A stretch of 64,000 nucleotides of DNA from Puccinia triticina (lineage: Eukaryota > Basidiomycota > Pucciniomycetes > Pucciniales > Pucciniaceae). Location of the stretch: assembly GCF_026914185.1 (NCBI RefSeq), contig NC_070569.1, forward strand, positions 1,736,001-1,800,000, read 5' to 3'. The notes beneath the pieces were generated by a model. The model was not told where the DNA came from. It was given only the letters and a program-made list of their open reading frames with translations, and ran no database searches. A program made the translations under genes and the position numbers. This document shows, piece after piece, positions 23,314-33,514 of the stretch (positions within the stretch are counted from its first letter, which is position 1; the number at the start of each line of letters is the position of its first letter).

Positions 23314-23317
23314 ACGC

Positions 23318-24225
23318 TGTGGTGGCCCCTCTCGTGGCCAGCTAGTCAGGAGCAATTCCACCGCCTCCGCCAGCAGGATGACCATCAAGACTCAAATTCC
23401 TCCTCACTCCTCAAGACTCAAGAATTCCCCCCCCCTTCAAGATCCTCAAGACTCTCAAAATTCTACACTCCCCATCTCTCCTCATCTTTTACCCTTCTCT
23501 TCCATACTCCTTCCCCTCTTCTTTTTCTCTCCTTCCATATCCCCTCTTCTTTTTCTCAGTTCCCAGCCTTTTTCAGCTTTCTTGGTCCTAACACAGCGCC
23601 TGCTGTGGGTTTATTCCCTGGTTGTTTCTGGTTCTCTTCTTTCTGTTTTGTTCTGTCTGTTCTGTCCTGAGTGTTTCTGCCTCTTCCTTCCTCTTTTCCT
23701 TCTTCTTTCCTCTGGTTCTTCTCCTTCTGTCTCATCTCACTTTGATTTCCTTGTTTCTTTTTTTTGTGTTTTCTTTTCTTTCCTGTTTCTCTTGTTTGTT
23801 GTGTGTGTGTGCGCGCGTAGCGCGCGGAGGATGTGATGAAATCTATGTGACATGTGGCTCTCCCGGAGTCCAAGTTCGCCAAACTTGGATGATGGGAGAG
23901 GCATGGCATTCTGATCCCCAGAATACGGTCCATCACGGAGTTTATAGATCAATCTTCAGAGTTCAGATTCGAGCTCCGCTCGCCAATCATTCATCATCAG
24001 AGTTTCCAGATCCCCTTCTTTCCGCTTCCTTAAGATCACACCTCCCTTTTCCGCAAACAAAACAACCGCCGCCAAGGATCCAAAACCCCGGCGAACATCT
24101 CAAAACCACCAGCTATCCTCGATCCTTTTCCGCGCTCATCTCCACGGACCACCACACGAGGGCAGCCTAAACAGCACCCATCCCCTCACACGACTGCCTC
24201 CGCTTGTACGGACAGGAGTCCCTCA
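23318..24225 (+). repeat. Element D 5' LTR
   Basis: The LTR starts TGTGGTGGCCCC and ends GAGTCCCTCA. It contains a pyrimidine-rich tract at about 23480-23790, a (TG)n then CGCG run at 23800-23825, and many TCCGC/GCGGA words near its 3' end. The open frame 23222-23836 across its left edge is a by-product of the low-complexity tract. Confidence 0.9.
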
Positions 24226-24227
24226 TT

Positions 24228-24280
24228 TGGTCCCCCGAGCCGGGATCGAACCAGCGACCTCAAGATTTACAGTCTCGCAC
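24228..24280 (+). other. Element D primer-binding site with extended tRNA-Tyr complementarity
   Basis: Two bases after the LTR the sequence TGGTCCCCCGAGCCGGGA begins a stretch whose complement reads as the 3' two-thirds of a tRNA-Tyr. It has a TCGGGGG acceptor strand, a T-arm GCTGG/CCGGC, and an anticodon loop with GTA (complement of 24268-24270). About 53 nt are tRNA-like, against the usual 10-18 nt, and there is no intron at the usual position beside the anticodon. No matching 5' half (CCCCCGA and D-arm) follows, so it is not a tRNA gene. Confidence 0.75.
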
Positions 24281-24476
24281 TGTGGTTTTGAGGCGCTCCG
24301 AGCGGTTTTAATTCTATCTTTTTCCTCTCCCATCATCCGCGGAGTCTTCCCGAATCCAAGCTGATCTTCGTTTGGAACTTTCCGCTCCGCAACCTCGTCT
24401 ATTCCGCTCTGAAACCTTGTCTATCCCGCTCCGCAATCGTTGAGGTGTTCAGCAGCGGGGCACAGGAGAAGTAGAA

Positions 24477-24580
24477 GTAAGTCCCCTCCAACTCAGTAGC
24501 ACCTCCGAAGCTCTACGTTATCAAAACATCATCGCCACTCCGTGAGCCGCCTCCGTCGTTTTTGTTTGTCTGCTCCGCAG
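24477..24580 (+). other. Predicted intron i1 of element D (5' leader)
   Basis: This is a 104-nt segment from GTAAGTCCCCTCC to GCTCCGCAG, ending 11 nt before the gag ATG at 24592. It shares its 5' block, a GCACCTCCG block and an internal GTGAGCC block with the segments at 42905-43019, 43325-43436 and 46591-46707. Confidence 0.6.
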
Positions 24581-24591
24581 TTTCAGTTGTC

Positions 24592-25971
24592 ATGGCCGAA
24601 GTGGGAGGCGATCCGCGGCCCGCCAAAATGAGGAAGATCAAGCCGCAGGAGGGCTTGAAATTTGACGGCTCAAACATAGAGCGTTTCTTGGCCAACTATG
24701 AGCTAGCGGCGGAGCTGGACGAAGCTTCAGACTATGATAAGGCTCGACAGATTGTGCGCTTTGTCAAAAATGGCGAGACGCGCGCTGTTTTGGAGACGCT
24801 GGAAGGCAACGCCCCGCCGAATTGGTCAAAGCTGAAAGCCGCTATGCTCAGCTACTGGGCGGACGTGGACACGGCTCTTTTCACCGAGCGAGACATCGTC
24901 AGCTTGGTATCCAAATGGGTTGTAAAGGGCGGAGTTTCCTCCGTCTCCGATTATCACGAGTTCCGCAAGGCTTGGGACCCGATCCAGGCCTATCTTGTCT
25001 CCAAAGGACATATCGAGTCCAACGAAGAGCTGAAGAAACAGTTCTATTAGGCTTTTTCCGTCGTTTTTCAGGCTCGTATCCGGGATCAGATGATCAAGGA
25101 AAGCACTCTAATTGTCACGGCGGACAATCGGGCCCGGCTTCCGGCTTTCAAAGTACTCCGCGCCAGGGTTGATACCGTGATGAAGGGACAGATTTCTCTT
25201 ACGTTTGAAGACACTCGATCTGCCGCTCCGGTTGCCTCTCCGTTCCAAGAAGCTAACGACATTCTGAAGAAGATGGGTGCCGAGCGGAGGCCTGTTGCGG
25301 AAACCTCCGCCCCGAAGCCCAAAACTTCTATGGACGAGCTCACCAAGATGTTCAAGGTCTTCGAGCAATACATGAAGAGCGGAAACCCTAAGTCCGCTCC
25401 ATCAGCGGAGCGGGGTCCAATGGTGTGCTACTACTGCCATCGGGAGAATCATGGGACTCTCCGCTGCGTTGAGCTTCAGAAGGATAAGGAGGCCGGACTC
25501 GTGGAGCAGAAGGGGAATAATTTCTTCTTGCCCAACGGAGCCCTCATTCCGTTTGATCGATCCCGTCCTATTCGACATGTGGTGGCTTCATTCCAACCCG
25601 GTCAAGCCGCTCCTTCCCGCCCACAGTCTCCTGGGCCCCGGTCTTTCGCTCGTCCCGCCTCCGCGGAGTTTAAGTCAAGCTGCGGAGCGTTGGATCCGTG
25701 GTATCCTCCCGCAGTGTCATCACACTCTTTCTCCGGAGCCTACAAGTCCGATGCGGCCGGAAGGAAGCGGCACGAGGAGGCTAGACCTTATAAGGCCCCT
25801 CTAGCCCCTCCTTCCCAGGCGAAGCGGCCGCTTAGGAGATCACCGGCCACGCCTGGTGAAGCTGTTGAATCCGATCCAGTTGAGGAGCAAGAGCTCTTCA
25901 ACCGAATCATGAATGATCCCGCTCCGCATCTCTCGTTGACCAAGGAAACCGCGGCTAAGCCGGCCACCCCA
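24592..25971 (+). pseudogene. Element D gag, truncated and with one stop
   Basis: A Gag-type ORF starts MAEVGGDPRPAK with a good start context (GTCATGG). It continues to residue about 460, where element E interrupts it. The capsid-like region is at about 25-150. A CCHC knuckle CYYCHRENHGTLRC lies near 25427-25468, followed by a Pro/Ser-rich tail. TAG at 25048-25050 interrupts the frame; the homologous E protein reads through at the equivalent position (FLSAFS). GCGGA/TCCGC words are very frequent throughout. The protein would coat the element's RNA. Confidence 0.85.
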
Positions 25972-26392
25972 TTACATACACAACCTAGCTGCTGGACAGC
26001 TACACATACTCATCTACACTGCATAGTATGTACATACATTCTAAATTAGTGGATTTTCACAACTGACAGCTGCAGGTGACATCATAGAAGTACCACATTA
26101 AATCCCTCATGTTCTGACCAATCATAGTCACTCATTCAGTTTCCCTGCAGCTAAAATCCCTCATACAGGGCCTCCTTGTAGCTAAATTCCCTCACATTTG
26201 TCTATATAAGGAGCTCTCTTCCCCCCCTCAGTGGTCTTTTCCTCAGTTCATTACTCACCAATTACAGTCACCCCAACATTTACATTTACAGTCTTACATA
26301 TACATAACAACCCTTACATTAACAATAACAACAAATTATTCAGTGTCATCAACAAGCTCATCTTGAACCAACCAACCCTATCACTTCATTAA

Positions 26393-26424
<32 letters not shown>

Positions 26425-26514
26425 ATCTGATAGTATAGAAGGGCAGAGTTTGCACCTCCATCATCCCCTTCTCCATTCAGCAAAAGGTTCTCAGGAACAC
26501 TTTTGAGTCTTACA
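25972..26514 (+). repeat. Element E 5' LTR, lacking its first 174 bp
   Basis: It begins at TTACATACACAACC, which is internal in the 3' copy (41840), and directly follows D's gag without the TG end. It ends ...GAGTCTTACA. It contains the TATA box at 26203-26210. A deletion at the left junction would explain the missing end and the unknown target duplication. Confidence 0.85.
26203..26210 (+). promoter_or_regulatory. LTR TATA box, element E
   Basis: TATATAAG lies in CTATATAAGGAGC, repeated at the same place in the 3' LTR (from 42071). A C-rich run and CAGT follow about 20-35 bp downstream, a plausible transcription start for the element. Confidence 0.55.
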
Positions 26515-27118
26515 AGGGAGTCCCCAACGTGATAGGATAATCTTGTTGGATCAACAAACGTATAACCAATTTCAATCAAAACCAGAAGCATTCGTTGAAG
26601 GATTTCAACTTTGGACGGAAAAAGGAATCGAATTTATCAACAAATCTAGAATACTCAACGGCATATTCAGTTATTCTCTTGGACGACTAGTTAAATTTTA
26701 GGAACCATCTACGGGACCGATTACAAACCTCTGAAGAGAAAGTGTAACCACCGGATCTGAAAGGAGTTTTTCAAAGGAAGCGGCTGATTATATACTGGAA
26801 GACGGTGTGTTGTACCAAAGGATCCGGATAATCAGATACTGTTAGAAGAAAACTCTGGAGCCAACTCGAAGGAAACAGCCAATTATATACTGAACGACGG
26901 TGTGTAGTACCTAAGGATTCGGATAATTAGGATACTGTTTGAAGAATACTCCCATTACGGTAAAAGTTATTTATTTTTTTGAAGTATTGAGAAGAAAACC
27001 CCCAATTTGCCCTGGTAAAGAGACCAGAGACCAGAGATATTATTGTTTCTTTTTCAGAGCACAGTAACAGTTAGCCAAGGATTGACATATTATAAAACTA
27101 GGAATCAACACAAACAAC
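26515..27118 (+). other. Element E 5' leader
   Basis: About 600 bp separate the LTR from the gag ATG. No standard TGG primer site directly follows the LTR; the bases there are AGGGAGTCCCC. A possible intron runs from GTAAAAGTT (about 26961) to TTTTTCAG (about 27057), but it does not resemble D's introns. No gene is seen. Confidence 0.5.
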
Positions 27119-28816
27119 ATGAGTTTACCATTCAATATACCAGATTTGGAAGATGGATTCGCGCCCTCAACCCCGTTCAGGAACAGACCACTAGCCGGAA
27201 CTTCAGGAACGCTTTGGAACCAGGATACCCAGAATCCACCGCCACCACCTCGAAAGGACAAAGGGAAAGGACCAGAAGATCAGTTCCGGACCCAAATGGA
27301 AGAAGACGTATCAGATTCAGATGAAACCCCACAACATCAAAATATACCACCAAGACAATCCACACCTCGACAACAACAACCATCTGGGTATGGAATACAC
27401 AACACGGAAAACAGACAAGAACCAATGTTCCAGCCTCAGTTTCAACCAAAAAGAAATCAGGCTCAGGCTGGACAACAACAACCTTTACGACCAGAACCAC
27501 GAAAACCAGATCAACAAACTGGGTCAGCATATTACGAGGCTGCCTACCCACCAAGGCCGGTCATTATCAAGGACTCGGGACTTTACTATGAAGGAACTCA
27601 GTTCATGAAGTTCCTTAACAGATTTGAAAGAACAGCGAATGCATACGGGGCCACCGATCACGATAAGGCGGCTCAGATCCTGAGATTTATACGAAAGGAG
27701 GAGTTAAAATGTCAACTTGAGGAAATGGACGGATACGACGCTTACAATTGGACAAAACTCCGAGCAGAAATGGTGAAAGCATGGGGCGACCTGGATAATA
27801 CGATCATGTATACAATCGACGACCTTGTGAAAGTAGCAAAACAACAAGCAAAGGAGGGTATCACAAATTATTGGGACTATAAGCTATATGTATCAAAGTT
27901 CACGCTAGTACTCTCCTATCTGGTAAAAAACAAACATATCAACAAGAACGACGATGCCGGAATATTATTCTTAAGCGCCTTTTCAATTGAGAGTCAACGA
28001 AGCATCAAACGTACACTAGTCACCAAGGATCAACTACCAAAAGCCAAGGATGGAAGTAACAAGGCTCCTAAATGGGACGATTTACTGATAGCGGCAGAAA
28101 CGGAAGTGCGAGTTGACGAGGGATACACGAATCTCTCAAATTTCTCGGAAGCAAACCGTACGATGCAGAAAGACTTGGACATAAAGAAAGGAGATGGGAA
28201 GCGACGAGATCAGATGTTAAAGGAAACACCAAACGATAAGATAGTGGAACAACGGATTCAAGACATGCAGCAAGAATTTGCGGCAATGAAACAGAAAATG
28301 CAGAGTATCTTACCAACAACATACAACCGACAAGGTGCCACAGATAGACAAGAATTTTCTCAAGAAGCGCCACGACCATCAACACCATTATACGAAACCA
28401 TGGTCTGTTATTACTGCAAGAGAGAAGGGCACGCTACGGCAAGGTGCCCAGAATTTCTGAAAGACGAGGAACAAGGATTGGTGAAACGAGTGGGGAAAGA
28501 TTGGTTCTTACCCAATGGGGAACACATACCATGGATACTTTCAAGGCCAATTCGCTCGGTAGTTGCCACCTCATCAGCAAATCCTCAAATGCAGGACACC
28601 ATCAGAAGTTTGGCAGAATCTCGAAGAAATGGGAACGGGAATACTCCGCTTATGAAGTCTTCGGCGCAAACCATAGATTGGGACCCACCGTCGTTAGGAG
28701 CAGATAACTTTATGAAGAACCATGCTATTACGAGATCTGAAGGACAGAAGGGACGTCGAAGCGTTAGGATTCAAGAACCAGAGAAGGATACTATGGATAC
28801 TGACCAAGAAGACGGG
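27119..28816 (+). CDS. Element E gag (interrupted by element C)
   Basis: About 566 codons run from MSLPFNIPDLED. The N-terminal 150 residues are Gln/Pro-rich and disordered. Residues about 160-320 form the capsid-like core (YEGTQFMKFLNRFERT...). A CCHC knuckle CYYCKREGHATARC lies near 28405-28446, followed by FLPNGEHIPW, which is also in D (FFLPNGALIPF). Element C then inserts with duplication ACGGG, and the frame would resume unchanged at 34536. Gag and protease are therefore one reading frame in the uninterrupted element. Confidence 0.88.
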
Positions 28817-29826
28817 TGTGAGCCTGAGTCTCTATAGTGACAGCAGGACACAAGAAATGGGGGGGCAATAGTTGGATTTCTTGGGATAAAGAAATTACAA
28901 CTATAAAAGAAGAAAAGAGAGAGAGAAACCAAGCAGGATAAGAAGGAATAGAAGTACTAGGTTATTCTAGTGGGAATGCACGTCCACTGGCAATGCTACT
29001 CTTCAGAAGAGTGCTGCTAATCTGTGCAAGAAGTGCTACAGCTTCCTCTCAGGAGGGTATCTGGATTAGATAAGTCTTAATCCAGCCACAGTTTTTTAGA
29101 CTTCTCTCTGGACAGTCAAGGTTCTTAATGGGAAACCTGAGGGACAGCCCTGCAACCTAGATTTTGAGGCAAAGGCCAAGTGATTATAAGGGACAGCCCT
29201 GTGATCAAGATAGAGGCAAAGGCCTGTAGAATTGAAGGGACAGCCCTGTGATCAAGATAGAGGCAAAGGTCTGTAGAATTGGAGGGACAGCCCTGTGATC
29301 AAGGAGGAGGCAAAGCAAGAAGAAAAGGCAGATCAAGCAAGACACAGAGTTGTACCTCTGAGATAATCAAGGTTCAGTGAAAGAGGTTACTTACTGTCAA
29401 TATCCTAGGCGCCTGTGACGGTAGGTATACTGGGAGTAGAGTAGGCTCTTTGGTGGTGATCCTGGGGTTATCTGGGTGGTGGTTCTGGTGTGCTGAAGTC
29501 TGTGGATCCTCCAGCTGCATGGGGGATCCTGACTTCGAAAATTTTCAAAGTTGGATGACATAATCACACATGTACATGTGGTTGGGAGCGCTCAGGCGCG
29601 ACTACACAACGCTGCTGCGCATGTGTGTCACAAACCACAAACTCTATGAAGGAGTAGAGATATTGTAAAGTGATCAGTGAACACTGGGGTCAAAATTGCA
29701 TGAGAAATCAGAATCTGAAGTCAAAACAACCTTATGTTGTAAGGTTAAAAAGATATGAGCACATTTAGGCATAAAATGGAGATAAAAGGCAGTTTTAGGT
29801 CAACTGTGTTGACTCTAAGGCTGACA
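28817..29826 (-). repeat. Element C 3' LTR
   Basis: This is a 1010-bp LTR. Its outer two-thirds are close to the B LTR, with one extra GGGACAGCCCTG repeat unit. The end nearest the internal region (from about 29500) has diverged strongly from B, so C defines its own LTR subfamily. Confidence 0.9.
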
Positions 29827-29936
29827 TTCCCTACCACCAAAGAGGTTTGATTTCCATAAGAAATAAAACCAAGAAGGTAGAAACTTTCACACTCCTGGGC
29901 CTCCTTACAGGATGTATGCATCTTCACTTGAGATGT

Positions 29937-32900
29937 TCAGCAGAAATTATCCCAAGTCTGGGGCTGATGGGTCTCTGCTTGGGTTTCACATTCAACTGCA
30001 TATGTTCCAAAGTTGAAGTCAATCAGGGGATCATAATTGGAAAGATTCTCCTGTTCCATGGCTAGGCTCATGTGGTTGTTTCTATGATTGTCTTCTTCAT
30101 CATCCAACTCAGATTCTTCCTTTTGATTGGAGTCTACTTCTTTGTCTTTCTTATTCTTGGAGTCATCATCAGAATACGTACCTACATTATGTAACTCACT
30201 TCTTGTTCTGGGACATTCTCTAGAAAAGTGACCTGTTTGTTTGCAAAAATGGCAAATGAGTTTTTCTTTTTCTGGATCTGGGACAGGGTTCCTTCTTGCA
30301 AAAGAGTCAATTGGATTTTCAGCTTTATCAACTGCTGAGGTATTTTTCCAATTGTTTCTATTTGGATTGGTATAGTTGTTGGCTACAGGTTTATTGCTTT
30401 TCATAACTCTGTCTATGACTTCCTCAACAATTATAACCATGTCTTCAAAGTTCATCTCAGTAGCATCTTTCTTGTATCTGCTCTTAACAGCATGCTCAAG
30501 GTTGCCAGGACACTGTTTCAAGATCTTCTCACAGATGAGATAATCACTGAGTTCAGGCTGATAAGCTCTGAGTCTTTCTCTTTGGGTTCCAAACCATTTG
30601 TGGACTTTTCTACCATCATAATCAAAGTGGTCATTCTCAAACTCTTCTTGCATTCTCCATTTCCAGTTTTCGGTACCAAACTTATTTCTAATGGCATTTT
30701 TCCACCAAGCCCAAGATTTGTTCCCATATTCATCTCTGAGTCCAAGGTACCAATTTCTAGCAGTGTCAGTAAGAAGAATGGTCAACCTGCTGATTATCAT
30801 GCTGTCCAACATTAAGTAATCTCTCACAAAAATATCTGTGCTCTTAATCCATAACTCATGGTTGTATGGCAATTCTCCTGAGAACTTCTCCCAGTCACTA
30901 TTCTTTGGTATGCCTTTCCACAACTCTTTCCTCATGTCAGAATCAATAGATCCATGATCAATATAAGGGAATTCATCATTGGTAATTAGATTATTATCAT
31001 TGCTAGCTGACTTGGAGGAATTGACTCTAGCAGATTGGTGGGGGTCAGGTAGAGGAGTATTGTCCATGGCATGTGGAGGTTTGTGAGAATCATATTGGGA
31101 AGGATTTCTCTGATTGCTTTGATTGTGATGACTCTCACTCTGCAAATTAAGCAATGGGTTATTATAATTGAGATGAGGGGGACAATCCCTATTAGCAGGT
31201 GCAATGAAACTCTCTAACTTGGTATTGGTTTGATGTACCACAGAAGAAATATCACTAAATCTTCTCATACTTTGCTCAAACCTGTTATGACCATTAGCTT
31301 GAAGATCACTCATTTTGTTTTCTAAAGAAAAAAGCTTGTGATGCATTTTGTCTTCCATATCATCTAAGTTCTTACCAAGTGTGTCCATGTTGGAGTGGCA
31401 TTGGGCTTCATTGACTAGAATAAGGTCTTTTACTCCTTCCAATTTCTCTTGGACACCTTCCAGCTTCTCCTCAATGAGTTTTCTCAATTGTTCTAACTCA
31501 TTGGTGTTCCCAGGTGGTCTTTCTTTGGCACAGTCTCCCACTTGGTTCAGGAATTGATCAAGCAATTGAGGCATAAATTCCTCTCTAAAGATGTCTATGA
31601 TTGAAACATTCAGTACTTCTTTGAAGTTATGGACACAAGATTCTAACAAGTAACCTGGGATGGTTTCAAAATTTTCAGATAACTCAGACAGGAATTTAGA
31701 GAAGAGTACTTTTAATTTTCCTTCTAGCAACAAGGGGCCATTATTGGATAAGTTATCATTCAAGGTATTTAGAAATACTTCTCTACTAGAGGGCCTACAG
31801 GGATTTTCTAGGTCTAAACTTAAACCAATGGGAGAGGCTGAACTTAATGAGGAGTGCTTCTGCCTCTGCCTCTCCTGTTGTCCCTCCCTGTAGTTTGAGT
31901 GAGTCTCATATAGAACTCCCCTACATTGAGGATTTGATTGGTGTCCGCCATGGGCAGGTTCCTGTTTCTCCCGGATCCTCTCAAGCCGCGCGAAGGGGCT
32001 TGGGTCTGTCTGCTCGCGTGCAGCACTTCGGCGTGCGGATAAGAAGGTTGATGTTGTTGGTAGCTCGCTTCCTGGCGCTCGTAGGGATGGTGTCGCGACG
32101 CTAGGTTCGCATCGAGCTGTGTAGAAGCTGGATGGCATCTTGCTATTTGCTTTTGCAGCGGCGGCGGGAGCGCGCGCTGAAGCGGCCGGTCGGAGGAGCG
32201 GGTAGGATCCCGGTAATCTACTCAGTGCGCTCGGTGTTAAAAATCTGGCGGCTCTGGCGTCGGTGTAGCCATCAAGGGCTGGTGGCTGGGGTGCGGAGCT
32301 ATAGCTAGGCTGGGATGGGTCTGAGCTATTTGCTCTGGTTTGTTTGGCGGCTTGGTGCCGGTGGTCCTGTAGAAGAGGGACCTTTCTAAGCTTTCCAGCT
32401 TGTCCCGAGGGAGCCATTGCTGGCAGAGTCGACTGGCTTCGTCCCTCCCGACTATCTATACTATCTTGTCTTGGGTCGTTGCGGCCTAGGACAGGAGCAT
32501 TCACATGGACTGGATGTTCAGTGATTCCCGGGCTCTGATGAAGAGGTTGAACTGGACGTTGAAAAGGTGGACTAGACTCGTCACCTCCTACTCCTCTCGA
32601 ATGACTTCCATCGACCCGGAAGAACTCTCCATGCGTGGGGCCGGAGCGAGCGGAAGGAGGGATGGGCTTGGGGAGGCTTTTGTTTGTAAGCTTTCGTGAG
32701 GGGTGGCTGTAGAACTGGTCACAAACAAACGGCTCAGCAGCTCGTTGTAGCTTGCTCTTGGGCAGTTCTCCGCTGCACTCGCCGTCTCTTGCTCCACCTG
32801 ACGAGGGATGGGAGTGAATTGATTCGACTCCATGGCCATGGACGTGGCTCTCGAGTTGTACAGGGCTAATGAGATTACCGTTTCCTGCGGGAGGGGTTTC

Positions 32901-33269
32901 CCTTCCGCAAAGACCAATAGATCCTTGTTGACCATAAGCAAGGCTGACTCTACGTCTTCGAAGCCTCTCTTCGGCGGCAGGGCTAAGTTTGTAACGGAGG
33001 TGTTGCTCGGTTGAGATATCTCGGCCATCTCTGAGGGGCGGAGGCATATCAATCAGCTCAGATGTTTTCTTCCTCTGCGCTGTCCTGCGGCGTTTGACAA
33101 CTTTTTGCGGTCTATATTGGCAATTACAGATAAGAAGCCGAGGAATCTTTTGAGAGTATTTAGATTTTTTTATCTCTTCTTGTTTCGAAGATATAGACGA
33201 TGCAATGGGGAATAAGTCCAACAAAAGAGTAAATAGCGGTGCGGAGGAGTTGCAATTCTGCACTTTCAC
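29937..33269 (-). CDS. Element C Gag, intact long form
   Basis: This is one open frame of 1110 codons. It comprises the small upstream ORF segment, MPPPLRDG (ATG 33047), a long Ser/Pro/Arg-rich stretch, structured Gag from SLSSASPIGLSLDL onward, a predicted coiled-coil segment (LEQLRKLIEEKLEGVQEKLEGVKDL), the capsid region and a CCHC knuckle [14 protein letters not shown] near 30205-30250. It stops shortly after QTWDNFC, at the point where B continues toward protease. No internal stop is seen, so this Gag may still be made. The coiled coil carries an extra EKLEGVQ repeat compared with A and B. Confidence 0.88.
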   Translation of the reverse strand: MKVQNCNSSAPLFTLLLDLFPIASSISSKQEEIKKSKYSQKIPRLLICNCQYRPQKVVKRRRTAQRKKTSELIDMPPPLRDGRDISTEQHLRYKLSPAAEERLRRRRVSLAYGQQGSIGLCGRETPPAGNGNLISPVQLESHVHGHGVESIHSHPSSGGARDGECSGELPKSKLQRAAEPFVCDQFYSHPSRKLTNKSLPKPIPPSARSGPTHGEFFRVDGSHSRGVGGDESSPPFQRPVQPLHQSPGITEHPVHVNAPVLGRNDPRQDSIDSREGRSQSTLPAMAPSGQAGKLRKVPLLQDHRHQAAKQTRANSSDPSQPSYSSAPQPPALDGYTDARAARFLTPSALSRLPGSYPLLRPAASARAPAAAAKANSKMPSSFYTARCEPSVATPSLRAPGSELPTTSTFLSARRSAAREQTDPSPFARLERIREKQEPAHGGHQSNPQCRGVLYETHSNYREGQQERQRQKHSSLSSASPIGLSLDLENPCRPSSREVFLNTLNDNLSNNGPLLLEGKLKVLFSKFLSELSENFETIPGYLLESCVHNFKEVLNVSIIDIFREEFMPQLLDQFLNQVGDCAKERPPGNTNELEQLRKLIEEKLEGVQEKLEGVKDLILVNEAQCHSNMDTLGKNLDDMEDKMHHKLFSLENKMSDLQANGHNRFEQSMRRFSDISSVVHQTNTKLESFIAPANRDCPPHLNYNNPLLNLQSESHHNQSNQRNPSQYDSHKPPHAMDNTPLPDPHQSARVNSSKSASNDNNLITNDEFPYIDHGSIDSDMRKELWKGIPKNSDWEKFSGELPYNHELWIKSTDIFVRDYLMLDSMIISRLTILLTDTARNWYLGLRDEYGNKSWAWWKNAIRNKFGTENWKWRMQEEFENDHFDYDGRKVHKWFGTQRERLRAYQPELSDYLICEKILKQCPGNLEHAVKSRYKKDATEMNFEDMVIIVEEVIDRVMKSNKPVANNYTNPNRNNWKNTSAVDKAENPIDSFARRNPVPDPEKEKLICHFCKQTGHFSRECPRTRSELHNVGTYSDDDSKNKKDKEVDSNQKEESELDDEEDNHRNNHMSLAMEQENLSNYDPLIDFNFGTYAVECETQAETHQPQTWDNFC
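31844..33028 (-). pseudogene. Remnant of the overlapping MAET-type frame in element C
   Basis: An ATG at 33028 lies 19 nt inside the Gag-frame ATG, exactly as in A and B. It starts a frame (MAEISQPS...) similar to MAET for about 147 codons, to 32588. The frame is then closed. The terminal Arg/Gly-rich part is recognisable again at 31844-32026 (GSGRNRNLP...NVGEFYMR...RGRGR). In C the Gag frame is the open one and this frame is lost, the reverse of element A. Confidence 0.55.
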
Positions 33270-33495
33270 GAGTACACAAGGCGTAAAAAAAAAAATTTCA
33301 AGGGTTCAGTTAGGAAATTTATCAATATAAAAGCAATTTTAGATAATTTTGGAAGAATTTTAGCGTTAGTAGGATATGTAGAAAAAATTTTAAAGTTGTT
33401 TTTTTCGAATTTTAAGAGTTTTTTGTTTGATTTAGTCAGGATGATCAGTCCTTTGGCTTTATAGTAGTCTAGAATTATGAAAAGGTGAGTAATTT

Positions 33496-33512
33496 TCCCG
33501 ATGAGGCCCCCA
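33496..33512 (-). other. Element C primer-binding site
   Basis: The 17 bases are the same as in element B (coding strand TGGGGGCCTCATCGGGA), two bases from the 5' LTR. This supports priming by the same tRNA and mobilisation by the same machinery. Confidence 0.6.
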
Positions 33513-33514
33513 AT

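Noticed and set aside
23222..23836. A 204-codon plus-strand gene across the D LTR edge
   Set aside because: It consists of translated pyrimidine-rich LTR sequence (Ser/Leu/Phe runs) and is repeated in the 3' LTR.
24228..24300. tRNA-Tyr gene on the minus strand
   Set aside because: The 3' two-thirds are excellent, but the 5' acceptor strand and D-arm are absent, and the position two bases after an LTR identifies it as a primer-binding site.
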